DNA from: Idiomarina sp. A28L
GTDB lineage: Bacteria; Pseudomonadota; Gammaproteobacteria; Enterobacterales; Alteromonadaceae
Direction of reading: 5' to 3'
DNA length: 64,000 bases
NCBI RefSeq assembly: GCF_000218785.1
Contig: NZ_AFPO01000001.1
Span: forward strand, 62,001 to 126,000
Part shown: piece after piece, positions 17,542 to 26,708 of the stretch
How the letters are laid out: each line of letters opens with the position of its first letter
Numbering within the stretch: position 1 is the first letter of the stretch
Made by a program: the position numbers and the translations under genes
The notes under the pieces: model-generated
What the model was told of the DNA's origin: nothing
The model's input: only the letters and a program-made list of their open reading frames with translations
Database searches by the model: none

Positions 17542-19347
17542 CTAATTACCTCCGGGCGGAGTTCTTAAGCGGCGCCGTTGGGCTTCTAATAACAACCTGT
17601 TTCGCAATAAGATAGCTGGGTCATCATCAACGCGCCGCAGTAACTGTTCGAGTTCTTCAGCTTCTTCGGCAGAGAGCGCCTCGAGCTGAGCCGCTCGTGC
17701 TTGTTCCTCGTTGAGCTCCTCATCGCTATCTGGCAGAACTCCTTCGTTTTCATCTGCAGTGCTGCCTTCTTCATTTGAGTTGCCGCTATCGTTCTGGCTT
17801 GGCTCATTTTCTGAGGCTTCTTCATTCCCTTGCTCTTGTTGTTCGCTTTCGGAATCTTCGCTTTGTTCACTTTCGGTATCTTGTTCTTCTGATTCTGAAT
17901 CTTTTGAATCAGCATCACCATTTTCACCGGAATTTTCTTCTTGTTGCTCGAAAAGCGATTTGACTAGCTCATAGTTTTCTTGTGCTTCGGCCCACGTTGC
18001 ACGCTCAGCCAAGGCTTGCTGATAGGCGGCTAAGGCTGATTCTAGTTCACCTAAGTTGGCGAGAGCATTGCCTAGGTTGAAATAGCCTTCAGGCGAATTT
18101 ACCTGTGCAAAGCTCGCGGCTGCATTGGCATACTCCTCGGCACGATACCAAGCCATTCCTTGCGCCATTGGGTTTGAATAATTTTCTGCGGCCTGTTTGT
18201 AATTGCCGGCACGAAATTGCTCTTCAGCATATTGCTCGCGGTTACTAAAGGGTAACTTCCAAGTGGATACTTTTCGTGAATCCTGAGCCGTTGGCTCACG
18301 CTCAGCCGTTAACTCTTGCTGGGCTATAACCGGTTTTGGAATCAACAGGACCAACAATAGAATACTCCATACCGCACCTTTACGTGCAGCTAGGAGTACA
18401 AGAGGAACTAACAAAAGAGCTAACCAAGGGGCGGCATCTCGCCACTGTTCGCCTTGCTGCGATGATTCTGAAACGTCGCTTTGGGGCCTAGAAAAATCAG
18501 TGATTGTTGCAATGTCACTACTATCAACAGTTGCTGCTACAAAACGCCCACCTGTTTCGGTGCTAATTCGTTGTAAGTATTCAGGTATGAGCCGGGCGAT
18601 AACCACTCGGCCCGAGGCATCTCGAAATAACTCTCCTTGGCTATCACGAATGGGTGCTCCCTCTGTTGTTCCTGCCGCCAGAATAGATACTCGATGATTG
18701 TTGCTACGGAAAAATTGCCGTAAATCTTCCATATCGCGCTGAGAAATACCGCTTGTGAGCCAAATGATTTCGCCCTCCGCATAGCCTGCCGCAGTGAGGA
18801 GCCGATCGGCCTCGCGCATTGCTAACAATGGATCGTTGCCGGGAGTAGGCATCACTTCGGGCGTAAGTACTTGTAAGCTCTGAAGAATAGTAGCGCTATC
18901 GCGCGTAAGAGGAGTTACGGTAAAGGCATCACCGGCATAAGCAATAAGGCCTAATTGCCCGGTGTTGAACTGGTTTACAATATCAATTGCCTTGAAGCTT
19001 AAGCGGGTAAAGCGATCCGGATTAGTATCTTGAGCACGCGTTTGCATACTGGCATCCAAAACAATAACAGCGCCCTGATCTTGATTAAATAAAGGCACTG
19101 CTGTTCGCTGCCAACTAGGGCCCGCAAGGCTAAAAATAGAAATTAAAACGCCCGTAATTATAGCGTAGAAAGGCCAATTAGATGATTTTGTAACATTACC
19201 TTGCAATAACCGTTGGCTAAGGTGAGGTGCAATGAGTTGCTGCCAGTTATTGCGCTTATGCATGTGAGCACGTAACCACGGCAAACTAATTGCCCAAGGT
19301 ATCAATAACCAAAGCCATTCTGGCCGAAGAAAGTGAAATTCGCTCAT
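17542..19347 (-). CDS. batB: BatB/BatC fusion: VWA domain plus TPR and acidic tail
   Basis: 601-aa membrane protein. Two N-terminal transmembrane helices (about 10-25 and 59-77), a VWA domain from residue 92, another hydrophobic region near 305-342, TPR-like repeats about 365-465 (YAEEQFRAGNYKQAAENY, GYFNLGNALANLGELESALAAYQQAL), then a Glu/Ser/Asp/Asn-rich tail to 560 and a helical end. This joins the BatB (VWA) and BatC (TPR) parts. The MIDAS motif reads DASMQ (98-102) instead of DxSxS, so metal binding may be impaired. ATGA overlap (4 nt) with batA implies translational coupling. Confidence 0.85.
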   Translation of the reverse strand: MSEFHFLRPEWLWLLIPWAISLPWLRAHMHKRNNWQQLIAPHLSQRLLQGNVTKSSNWPFYAIITGVLISIFSLAGPSWQRTAVPLFNQDQGAVIVLDASMQTRAQDTNPDRFTRLSFKAIDIVNQFNTGQLGLIAYAGDAFTVTPLTRDSATILQSLQVLTPEVMPTPGNDPLLAMREADRLLTAAGYAEGEIIWLTSGISQRDMEDLRQFFRSNNHRVSILAAGTTEGAPIRDSQGELFRDASGRVVIARLIPEYLQRISTETGGRFVAATVDSSDIATITDFSRPQSDVSESSQQGEQWRDAAPWLALLLVPLVLLAARKGAVWSILLLVLLIPKPVIAQQELTAEREPTAQDSRKVSTWKLPFSNREQYAEEQFRAGNYKQAAENYSNPMAQGMAWYRAEEYANAAASFAQVNSPEGYFNLGNALANLGELESALAAYQQALAERATWAEAQENYELVKSLFEQQEENSGENGDADSKDSESEEQDTESEQSEDSESEQQEQGNEEASENEPSQNDSGNSNEEGSTADENEGVLPDSDEELNEEQARAAQLEALSAEEAEELEQLLRRVDDDPAILLRNRLLLEAQRRRLRTPPGGN

Positions 19348-20351
19348 TCACTAGTACCTGTTAATCGTTGCCAAATTTGCTGACCAAAAATAAGCCGAAT
19401 AAAATAGATAAAGAAAAGCCCTAACCCAAAGGCTAGTGGCCAATGCGCCAAGCTAGTATGGGGCCGGAAAAACTGTTCATCGGAAGAAATCGGTTCGAGT
19501 GAATCGATGGCGGCATAGATCGATTCCATATCGCCTTCACTTTTGGCACGGAAATACTCGCCCCCGGTAGTTCCAGCTATCGTTGCTAGAAAACTTTCAT
19601 CTAGATCACTACTCGGATTTATTCTGCGTTCACCAAATAGGCCCCGAACTGTCATTTCCTCGGCACCAATACCAATGGTATGAATCTTCACATCGTGATT
19701 TCGGGCTAGGTGAATGGCTTGTTCAGCATTAATAGCGCCCGAATTAATCATGCCATCGGTAATCATTAATACCACGCGCTCGCTGGTTTCGCGCTCGTTG
19801 AAGTAACGAATCGAGAGCGCAATGGCATCGCCAAGTGCTGTGCGTTCCCCCGCTAAGCCTATTCTTGCTTCTTCGGCTAACTGCGCAACCGTTTCTAGAT
19901 CGCTAGAAATCGGAACGTATACGTGCGCCGAATCGGCATAAACAATCAAGCCGATACGATCGCCTTGCCTACGGCGAATAAAATCGGCCAAAATTTTATG
20001 CGCGGCCTCTAAGCGCGATGCTCTTCGGCCGTTATAAGTCATATCGTCCATTTCCATACTGCCGGAAAGATCCAGCGCTATCATTATTTCCCGCGCTTCA
20101 GGATTAATTGGAATTGGTTCGGAAAGCCAATGTGGCTGAGCAATAGTTGCCAGTATTGATAGCCAAATAAGTAGCGGTAGTAACCATAATCGGTGCTGCG
20201 ATTGTATCCCTGAAGTATCCGCTGGCCGCAGAAATCGCGCTTGTGGTAACCAAAGAGCAGCACTTGCACTTTTCGCTGCGGGTAATAACCAGCGCGCCAA
20301 CAATGGGAGCGGTAATAGAGCAAAGGCCCATGGCCATGCGAATTCAAACAT
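19344..20351 (-). CDS. batA: BatA-like VWA-domain membrane protein
   Basis: 335-aa protein with N-terminal membrane helices (about 5-24 and 56-72), a VWA domain with intact MIDAS DLSGS (94-98) and a C-terminal membrane helix (about 300-320). This is the metal-competent VWA partner of the next gene. The start at 20351 (MFEFAWPWAFALLPLPLLARW) has GGAGG 5 nt upstream; a longer GTG frame to 20384 would run into the preceding gene. It overlaps the DUF4381 gene by 8 nt and batB by 4 nt. Confidence 0.87.
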   Translation of the reverse strand: MFEFAWPWAFALLPLPLLARWLLPAAKSASAALWLPQARFLRPADTSGIQSQHRLWLLPLLIWLSILATIAQPHWLSEPIPINPEAREIMIALDLSGSMEMDDMTYNGRRASRLEAAHKILADFIRRRQGDRIGLIVYADSAHVYVPISSDLETVAQLAEEARIGLAGERTALGDAIALSIRYFNERETSERVVLMITDGMINSGAINAEQAIHLARNHDVKIHTIGIGAEEMTVRGLFGERRINPSSDLDESFLATIAGTTGGEYFRAKSEGDMESIYAAIDSLEPISSDEQFFRPHTSLAHWPLAFGLGLFFIYFIRLIFGQQIWQRLTGTSE

Positions 20352-20814
20352 TTGGCCTCCGCTTCGCTGTTTTTGGCAGACCAAAAAGCAACCATTGGCG
20401 AATACAAGTTGCGTATTGCTCTATGTTTTCCGGTGTTCCCGGTTGATACATTCGCGCGCTAAACGGTTGTATCTCGGCGGCAAACGCCGCTTGCTTATGT
20501 TTTGGCATGGTTTGAATTAGAAAGCGATGCCAATCACTGCCTTGTAGGTGCGCCACTTGATCTGCCGGCCAAACCTGTAAAGCCGCTCTTTTCGCCAGCG
20601 TATTTAATGCACTTAAACTGGTTTGATGTGCTGGAATTTGGGATAAAGCAGCTTTGCTAACGCGATGTCGTTTTATATATTGGCGGCGTACATAAACCAA
20701 GCTGATAAACACCAACAGCAGGGCAATGGCAATTACCCAGTATCCCCATGGTAAAGGCCACCAATGTGCGCTTTCTGCAGGCACAATATCGTGCAGTTCA
20801 GCTAACGGATTCAT
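20344..20814 (-). CDS. DUF4381 membrane protein of the Bat operon
   Basis: 156-aa protein starting MNPLAELHDI, the usual opening of DUF4381 proteins, with one transmembrane helix (about residues 23-42) and a cytosolic helical remainder. The start at 20814 has GAGG 8 nt upstream and overlaps the DUF58 stop as ATGA; a longer frame to 20838 is less likely. DUF4381 proteins occur almost only between DUF58 and VWA genes in such operons. Function unknown. Confidence 0.82.
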   Translation of the reverse strand: MNPLAELHDIVPAESAHWWPLPWGYWVIAIALLLVFISLVYVRRQYIKRHRVSKAALSQIPAHQTSLSALNTLAKRAALQVWPADQVAHLQGSDWHRFLIQTMPKHKQAAFAAEIQPFSARMYQPGTPENIEQYATCIRQWLLFGLPKTAKRRPNV

Positions 20815-21821
20815 ACGCTTTTCCTCTGCTGAAACCATTGCGTGCTAACAGGGGCCGCGGCTGTTATTGCGGTTACTCGCACGCCGGCCCGGCGCAAACC
20901 TTGTTCGCGTTGGCTTTGCCATAGCGCAGCTTGCTGTTGCCATTTCTTGTGATAATCTGGGTTTGAAAGAAACAGCGTATGTTGCTCTTTACCATCGTAA
21001 ATATCGATATCACGAAAGAAGTTACTGGGTAAATTTTCTTCAAATGGATCGGTAATCATAATGGCGGTAACGGTATGATGTTTACGTAAAACCTGTAATA
21101 GTTTAATCGTTTCAGCATCTAACTCACTAAAATCACTAATAATAACGATATCGGCTCCAGGCCGGCATAGCTTAACAAGCCGCCGTAGCTGTTGCGCTAA
21201 ATTTTGATTACCACCAGCCGGGGTTGATTGTTGCCGTTTTTCGGACGAATGGCTTTGAACCGGTGCAGCCTCAGGGTGTATTGCAATCAATTGGCGCAGA
21301 AACAGGAGAGCGCCATGTTGCCTTGCCTGCGGTTTTATTTCCATGTGTTGTTGGCTGTTGTAGATTAATCCCCCAACACGATCGCCTCGTTGCACGGTAT
21401 GCCAAGCTATTCCTGCAGCTACATGGGCAGCTTGCAATGATTTGAGCATCAGCTGTGAGCCAAACCACATGCTATTGCTGAAATCGACACAAAGAAAAAC
21501 AGGGCGTTCCTTTTCTTCGCGAAATAATTTTGTATGTGTTTGCCCTGTGCGAGCCGTTACCCGCCAATCAATGGCACGAACATCATCACCCGCTTGATAA
21601 TGCCGCACTTCATCAAACTCCATCCCGCGGCCGCGTGTTTTACTCAAGCGTTGGCCCGCTTGCGCAGACGAACCGCTAGCTTTCGGTACCGGCAATCTTA
21701 ACGGCTGATGGCGATATTTTAGCAACTCAGCCATACATGGATACACACCATCGCTGTGCGCATGGGCTAACCACTCGCCTATTTCTTTTCCATTCAAGCT
21801 AGTAATGCTTTGTTTTTGCAT
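20811..21821 (-). CDS. DUF58 domain protein of the MoxR/Bat operon
   Basis: 336-aa soluble protein. The DUF58 signature is clear: a stretch around residues 68-100 containing EFDEVRHYQAGDDVRAIDW, then VFLCVDFSNSM, a VWA-like strand and partial MIDAS. DUF58 proteins accompany MoxR ATPases and VWA proteins and are thought to act as adaptors. The start at 21821 lies 5 nt after the moxR stop, and the end overlaps the DUF4381 start by 4 nt. Confidence 0.88.
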   Translation of the reverse strand: MQKQSITSLNGKEIGEWLAHAHSDGVYPCMAELLKYRHQPLRLPVPKASGSSAQAGQRLSKTRGRGMEFDEVRHYQAGDDVRAIDWRVTARTGQTHTKLFREEKERPVFLCVDFSNSMWFGSQLMLKSLQAAHVAAGIAWHTVQRGDRVGGLIYNSQQHMEIKPQARQHGALLFLRQLIAIHPEAAPVQSHSSEKRQQSTPAGGNQNLAQQLRRLVKLCRPGADIVIISDFSELDAETIKLLQVLRKHHTVTAIMITDPFEENLPSNFFRDIDIYDGKEQHTLFLSNPDYHKKWQQQAALWQSQREQGLRRAGVRVTAITAAAPVSTQWFQQRKSV

Positions 21822-21826
21822 ATCAA

Positions 21827-22786
21827 TTAAGGCGCCGGAACCAATTCAAGAATGCGGTCAATTACGCGATCTTTGCTGATGCCTTCAGCTTCAGCTTCGT
21901 AGCTTAAAATTATTCGGTGGCGCAAAACGTTGTGAAGTAAGGCGGCTGCATCATCCGGGGTCACGAAATCACGGCCATCTAGCCAAGCTCTCGCTCGAGA
22001 ACTACGATCTAGTGCAATAGTAGCGCGCGGGCTAGCTCCAATTGCCAGCCAATTCGCAAGCTCGGCATCATACTTTTCCGGTTCACGAGTTGCCATAATG
22101 AGGGCAACTAAATATTCCTCTACCGTGTCGTCCATGTGTAAGGTGAGTAATTCTTTGCGGGCAGCAAAAATAGCTTCCTGAGTTAGCGGCTCCGCCATCT
22201 TACTAGTACCTTGAATACGTTCATTGCGAGTAAGGCGTAATATTTGTTGTTCTGTTGTAGCGTCGGGATAATCTAAGCTTAGGTGCAATAGGAATCTATC
22301 TAACTGTGCTTCCGGTAGCGGATATGTGCCCTCTTGTTCCAATGGGTTTTGCGTTGCCATTACCGTGTACAAGGCCGGTAATGGATATGTTGTGCGGCCA
22401 ACACTGATTTGCCGCTCCGACATTGCTTCAAGTAAAGCACTTTGTACCTTTGCTGGTGCACGATTAATTTCATCAGCTAGAATAAGGTTATGGAATAAAG
22501 GGCCTTGTTGAAAAATAAACTCACCGCTCTCAGGGCGGTAGATATCAGTGCCGGTAAGATCAGCGGGGAGTAAATCAGGTGTAAACTGCACGCGTTGAAA
22601 ATCAGCTTCGATACCATTAGCAAGCGCTTGTACCGCGCGTGTTTTTGCTAAGCCAGGTGGGCCTTCAACGAGTAAATGGCCATCGGCTAAAATGGCAATT
22701 AACAAGTGCTCAGTTAACGTGGGTTGGCCCAACACTTGAGTTTCTAGATACGATTGTAACTGCTTAAATGCAACTACTGCTGTCAT
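21827..22786 (-). CDS. MoxR-family AAA+ ATPase
   Basis: 319-aa ATPase, first gene of the operon. Walker A GPPGLAKT at residues 42-49, Walker B LILADEINRA, sensor segment VMATQNPLEQEGTYPLPEAQLDRF and a C-terminal lid with SPRATIAL. MoxR ATPases act as chaperones that mature or activate partner VWA proteins, here most likely the two Bat VWA proteins. Divergent from fadI with 123 nt between starts. Confidence 0.92.
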   Translation of the reverse strand: MTAVVAFKQLQSYLETQVLGQPTLTEHLLIAILADGHLLVEGPPGLAKTRAVQALANGIEADFQRVQFTPDLLPADLTGTDIYRPESGEFIFQQGPLFHNLILADEINRAPAKVQSALLEAMSERQISVGRTTYPLPALYTVMATQNPLEQEGTYPLPEAQLDRFLLHLSLDYPDATTEQQILRLTRNERIQGTSKMAEPLTQEAIFAARKELLTLHMDDTVEEYLVALIMATREPEKYDAELANWLAIGASPRATIALDRSSRARAWLDGRDFVTPDDAAALLHNVLRHRIILSYEAEAEGISKDRVIDRILELVPAP

Positions 22787-22878
22787 AACACCCTCATTTA
22801 TTTCTAACGTGCGAAGTGCTTATCTTACGTCTATGGTTTTATTTTTCTACATTTGTAAGTAGAATCATGAGATAAATT

Positions 22879-22891
22879 GTGGTCAGACCAC
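22879..22891. promoter_or_regulatory. FadR-type operator upstream of fadI
   Basis: GTGGTCAGACCAC is a perfect 13-bp palindrome containing TGGTC-N-GACCA, the core of the E. coli FadR operator. It ends 18 nt before the fadI start. In E. coli FadR represses beta-oxidation genes until long-chain acyl-CoA binds it. Regulation here is inferred from the motif and the target genes. Confidence 0.7.
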
Positions 22892-22909
22892 TAATTACAG
22901 GGGTAATCT

Positions 22910-24223
22910 ATGTCATCTTTACAACAAAATCTACGCACTGCGAAGGGAGATCGTATCGCGATCGTCGCGGGTTTACGAACTCCATTTGCAAAACAAGCTA
23001 GCTTTTTCCATGGCGTACCAGCACTTGATATGGGTGCTATGGTGGTGCAAGAGTTGATTCAAAGAACAAATCTTGATCCGAGCTTGGTTGAGCAGGTTGT
23101 TTACGGCCAAGTTGTGCAGATGCCTGAAGCCCCAAATATCGCTCGCGAGATTGTCCTTGCAACGAGCCTGCCCGTCAATACCGATGCTTACAGTGTTAGC
23201 CGCGCTTGCGCTACAAGCTTCCAAACTGCGGTTAACGTAGCTGAAGCCATGTTAGCGGGATCTATCTCAGTAGGTATCGCCGGTGGTGCTGATTCCTCTT
23301 CGGTGTTACCCATCGGTGTTTCAAAAACGCTAGCTCGCGCTTTGGTTGATTTAAATAAAGCCCGTAGCCTCGGCCAACGCTTAAACATTTTAAAACGCTT
23401 AGGTTTAAAAGATTTAATGCCGGTTCCACCTGCAGTAGCAGAGTACTCAACTGGCTTAAGTATGGGGCAAACCGCCGAACAGATGGCAAAAACTCATAAT
23501 ATTAGCCGCGAAGATCAAGATAAGCTGGCTCATCGTTCTCATCAGCTTGCTCATGAAGCATGGGAATCAGGGAAGTTGGCTGAAGAAGTTATGGTTGCTC
23601 ATAGCGCTCCATACAAAGAGTTTCTGGAGCGTGATAATAATATCCGGGCCAATTCAGATGTAGCCAGTTACGCTAAGTTACGGCCTGTGTTTGATCGCAA
23701 ACACGGTACCGTAACTGCAGCGAACGCAACACCACTTACAGACGGCGCATCAGCGGTATTAATGATGACAGAGAGCCGCGCTAAAGAGTTAGGGTATAAA
23801 CCGTTGGGCTATATTCGCAGCTATGCTTTCGCTGCAATTGATGTGTATGAAGATATGTTGATGGGGCCTTCTTATGCTACGCCGTTGGCGTTAGATCGCG
23901 CCGGCATGACGCTAGCGGATTTAGATATTATTGATATGCATGAAGCTTTTGCTGCGCAAACATTGGCCAACGTGAAAATGTTTGCGAGTAAGAAATTTGC
24001 GGAAGAAAAGTTAAACCGTACTAGTGCGATTGGCGAAATTGATGAAGCGAAGTTTAATGTTCTCGGCGGCTCTTTGGCATATGGGCATCCGTTTGCGGCA
24101 ACCGGCGCACGAATGCTTACGCAAGTATTACATGAGCTTAATCGCCGAGGTGGCGGAACCGCATTAACCACAGCTTGTGCTGCAGGCGGTTTAGGTGCAG
24201 CAGTAATCGTGGAGACAGAATAA
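22910..24223 (+). CDS. fadI: FadI, 3-ketoacyl-CoA thiolase
   Basis: 437-aa thiolase for the last step of fatty-acid beta-oxidation. Nucleophile C100 in SRACATSF, the histidine in [10 protein letters not shown] and second cysteine in CAAGGLGAA form the active site. Length and N-terminus ([17 protein letters not shown]) match FadI (E. coli 436 aa) rather than the shorter FadA. Shine-Dalgarno AGGGG precedes the ATG. The stop overlaps the fadJ start (TAATG), so the two subunits are translationally coupled, as expected for the trifunctional complex. Confidence 0.95.
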   Translation: MSSLQQNLRTAKGDRIAIVAGLRTPFAKQASFFHGVPALDMGAMVVQELIQRTNLDPSLVEQVVYGQVVQMPEAPNIAREIVLATSLPVNTDAYSVSRACATSFQTAVNVAEAMLAGSISVGIAGGADSSSVLPIGVSKTLARALVDLNKARSLGQRLNILKRLGLKDLMPVPPAVAEYSTGLSMGQTAEQMAKTHNISREDQDKLAHRSHQLAHEAWESGKLAEEVMVAHSAPYKEFLERDNNIRANSDVASYAKLRPVFDRKHGTVTAANATPLTDGASAVLMMTESRAKELGYKPLGYIRSYAFAAIDVYEDMLMGPSYATPLALDRAGMTLADLDIIDMHEAFAAQTLANVKMFASKKFAEEKLNRTSAIGEIDEAKFNVLGGSLAYGHPFAATGARMLTQVLHELNRRGGGTALTTACAAGGLGAAVIVETE

Positions 24224-26352
24224 TGGAACAGAATCAAAAAAGTGCATTTAGTTTAGACGTTCGTGACAACGGCATCGGCATTATCACTATCGATGTGCCA
24301 GGCGAGAGCATGAACACGCTGAAATCAACGTTTGCCGATGAAGTGGCAAAATTGATGGAAACCATTGAGAGTAATCGTGACCTTAAGGGGCTTGTATTTA
24401 TTAGTGGTAAGCCGAGCTCGTTCGTTGCCGGTGCCGATATCAGAATGATTAATGAATGTGAAACCGCAGCTGATGCAGAAAGTTTAGCGCGCCAAGGGCA
24501 AGCATTATTTGATCGCATAGAAGCGCTTAAAATACCGGTAGTTGCTGCTATTCATGGCCCCGCTCTCGGTGGTGGCTTAGAACTTGCCTTAGCTTGCCAT
24601 GTGCGAGTTGTTAGTGATTCGCCAAAAACAGTTTTAGGCCTGCCGGAAGTGCAACTTGGTTTACTCCCTGGTTCTGGGGGTACTCAGCGCCTACCTCGCC
24701 TTGTGGGCGTGCAGCAGGCTTTAACATTAATGCTGACAGGCAAGCAGCTACGGGCTAAGCAAGCACTGAAAATGGGCTTAGCCGATGAAATGGTTCCGCA
24801 AAGTATTTTGCTAGAAGCGGCTGTAGAGCAAGCTCTTAAAGGTAAGCGAAAAGCGAAGAAGCCGAAGTTAAACCTATTTAGTAAAGTTTTAGAAGGCCCG
24901 CTCAGCTCTATTTTATATAAGAAAGCGCGTGAGCAGGCGCAAAAGAAAGCGCATGGTAATTACCCAGCAATTGATAAAATTATTGATACCGTTGCGCAAG
25001 GCATGAACAAAGGCATGAAAGCTGGTTTAGCTTATGAAGCTAAGCAATTCGGCGAGTTGGCAATGAGTGATGTTTCTTATCAATTACGCAATATCTTCTT
25101 TGCTACTACCGAAATTAAAAAAGAAACCGGAGCCGATGGTGTGAAGCCTGAAGCGGTTAAGAAAGCGGGTGTGCTTGGTGGTGGTTTAATGGGTGGTGGT
25201 ATTGCTCATGTAACCATTAGCAAAGCGAAAGTTCCGGTGCGTTTGAAAGATATAAATCAGGAAGGTATTAAAAATGCACTGGCATACCACCACAAGCTTT
25301 TATTACCGAAAGTAAAACGTAAAATTATTCGGCCTACTGAGTTGCAGCAGCAAATGCTTATGCTTACCGGAACGGTTGATTACAGTGGCTTTAAAGATAC
25401 CGATATAGTGATTGAGGCGGTATTTGAAGATTTAGATTTGAAACAAAAGATGGTTGCAGATATCGAAAAAAATGCGGCTGAGCATACTATTTTTGCTACC
25501 AATACATCTTCTTTACCGATCACACAGATTGCTGCGAAGGCAGCTCGGCCTGAACAAGTTATTGGTTTGCACTATTTCTCGCCGGTAGAAAAAATGCCGT
25601 TAGCAGAAATTATTACTCATGAAGGCACTTCAAAAGAAACTATTGCAACTACGGTTGAATTTGCCAAACGGCAAGGCAAAACTCCGGTAGTGGTTAAAGA
25701 CGGCGCGGGCTTCTACGTTAATCGTATTTTAGCCCCGTACATGAATGAAGCGGCGCGTTTGTTGCTTGCAGGTGAGCCTATTGAAGTGTTGGATAAAACT
25801 TTTGTTAAATTCGGTTTCCCAGTAGGGCCTATTACCCTGCTTGATGAAGTTGGAATTGATGTTGCCGGCAAGGTGGCACCAATTCTTACCGATGCTCTTG
25901 GCGAGCGCTTCCGGGCGCCGAATGCATTCAATAAACTACTAGATGATGGCCGGAAAGGGCGCAAGAGCAAAAAAGGTTTTTACCTTTATGATGGCAAGAA
26001 AAAGGGTAAGCATGTAGATAGCTCTGTATATCAAGTGATAGGAATCTCACCATCAGCAAGTTTAGCTGCCGATGAAATGATAGAGCGATGCGTATTGCCC
26101 ATGTTGAACGAGGCGGCTTGGTGTTTACAAGATGATATTATTCGTTCACCACGCGATGGCGATATTGGCGCAATTTTCGGAATTGGTTTCCCTCCATTTC
26201 GAGGTGGGCCGTTCCGCTACATGGATAGCCTTGGAATCGCGAATGTTGTAGCACGTTTACAGCACTACGCAGAAAAAGAAGGCGATCGTTTCAAACCGTG
26301 TGATTTATTAATTGAAATGGCGGCTGAAAATAAACAGTTTTATAGCAAGTAA
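24223..26352 (+). CDS. fadJ: FadJ, multifunctional fatty-acid oxidation complex alpha subunit
   Basis: 709-aa bifunctional enoyl-CoA hydratase (residues ~15-200; [10 protein letters not shown] and the oxyanion region [15 protein letters not shown]) and L-3-hydroxyacyl-CoA dehydrogenase (from ~310; dinucleotide fold [25 protein letters not shown]). The gene pair makes the FadIJ beta-oxidation complex. A longer frame from 24175 exists, but ATG 24223 has GGAG and sits in the TAATG overlap with fadI. E. coli FadJ is 714 aa. Confidence 0.95.
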   Translation: MEQNQKSAFSLDVRDNGIGIITIDVPGESMNTLKSTFADEVAKLMETIESNRDLKGLVFISGKPSSFVAGADIRMINECETAADAESLARQGQALFDRIEALKIPVVAAIHGPALGGGLELALACHVRVVSDSPKTVLGLPEVQLGLLPGSGGTQRLPRLVGVQQALTLMLTGKQLRAKQALKMGLADEMVPQSILLEAAVEQALKGKRKAKKPKLNLFSKVLEGPLSSILYKKAREQAQKKAHGNYPAIDKIIDTVAQGMNKGMKAGLAYEAKQFGELAMSDVSYQLRNIFFATTEIKKETGADGVKPEAVKKAGVLGGGLMGGGIAHVTISKAKVPVRLKDINQEGIKNALAYHHKLLLPKVKRKIIRPTELQQQMLMLTGTVDYSGFKDTDIVIEAVFEDLDLKQKMVADIEKNAAEHTIFATNTSSLPITQIAAKAARPEQVIGLHYFSPVEKMPLAEIITHEGTSKETIATTVEFAKRQGKTPVVVKDGAGFYVNRILAPYMNEAARLLLAGEPIEVLDKTFVKFGFPVGPITLLDEVGIDVAGKVAPILTDALGERFRAPNAFNKLLDDGRKGRKSKKGFYLYDGKKKGKHVDSSVYQVIGISPSASLAADEMIERCVLPMLNEAAWCLQDDIIRSPRDGDIGAIFGIGFPPFRGGPFRYMDSLGIANVVARLQHYAEKEGDRFKPCDLLIEMAAENKQFYSK

Positions 26353-26363
26353 TAGGGTTTGGG

Positions 26364-26414
26364 GCCACCAATACGAGTAGTTGTTTGTTTACTGTTAGCT
26401 ATTGTATTGGTGGC
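26364..26414 (+). repeat. Large inverted repeat after fadJ
   Basis: Perfect 11-bp arms GCCACCAATAC (26364-26374) and GTATTGGTGGC (26404-26414) enclose a 29-nt loop. No T-tract follows, so it is not a standard intrinsic terminator; it may protect the fadIJ mRNA 3' end. Confidence 0.6.
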
Positions 26415-26496
26415 ATAACACCTGTGTAAATGCGGTTGGCTCGGTAATTTTATATAATAAAGTTTGTATTTATTATAGAAATAAGGGGAATAGTGA

Positions 26497-26694
26497 ATGC
26501 TATTTTTGATCCTCCTAGCTGTTATTTCTGCCGCATTTTATTATATTCAAGCCTGGCAGCACGCGTTAGGCCCGCGCCGTTGGGCTTTAATGGGCTTGCT
26601 GTTCGGGCCTTTTATTCTTCCAATGTTTCGTACACATCAGCGTATGCGTCGATTAAAAGCGCAGGGCAGAACTGCCGTTCAATTTAACGCCTAG
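26497..26694 (+). CDS. Small membrane protein (hypothetical)
   Basis: 65-aa basic protein with a hydrophobic N-terminal stretch (residues 1-17), a short central region (HALGPRRWALMGLLFGPFILPMF) that could form a second membrane segment, and an Arg/Lys-rich tail. The start ATG has AAGGGG about 9 nt upstream and a TATAAT sequence lies further upstream, which supports a real gene. I do not recognise the family. It lies between fadJ and the convergent M16 peptidase gene with only 14 nt to the latter's stop. Confidence 0.55.
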   Translation: MLFLILLAVISAAFYYIQAWQHALGPRRWALMGLLFGPFILPMFRTHQRMRRLKAQGRTAVQFNA

Positions 26695-26708
26695 TAAGCT
26701 TTTGCAGG

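Noticed and set aside
17711-17974. Ser-rich plus-strand ORF
   Set aside because: It is the antisense of the Glu/Ser/Asp tail of the BatB/C fusion; GAA/TCT codons give Ser-rich antisense frames.
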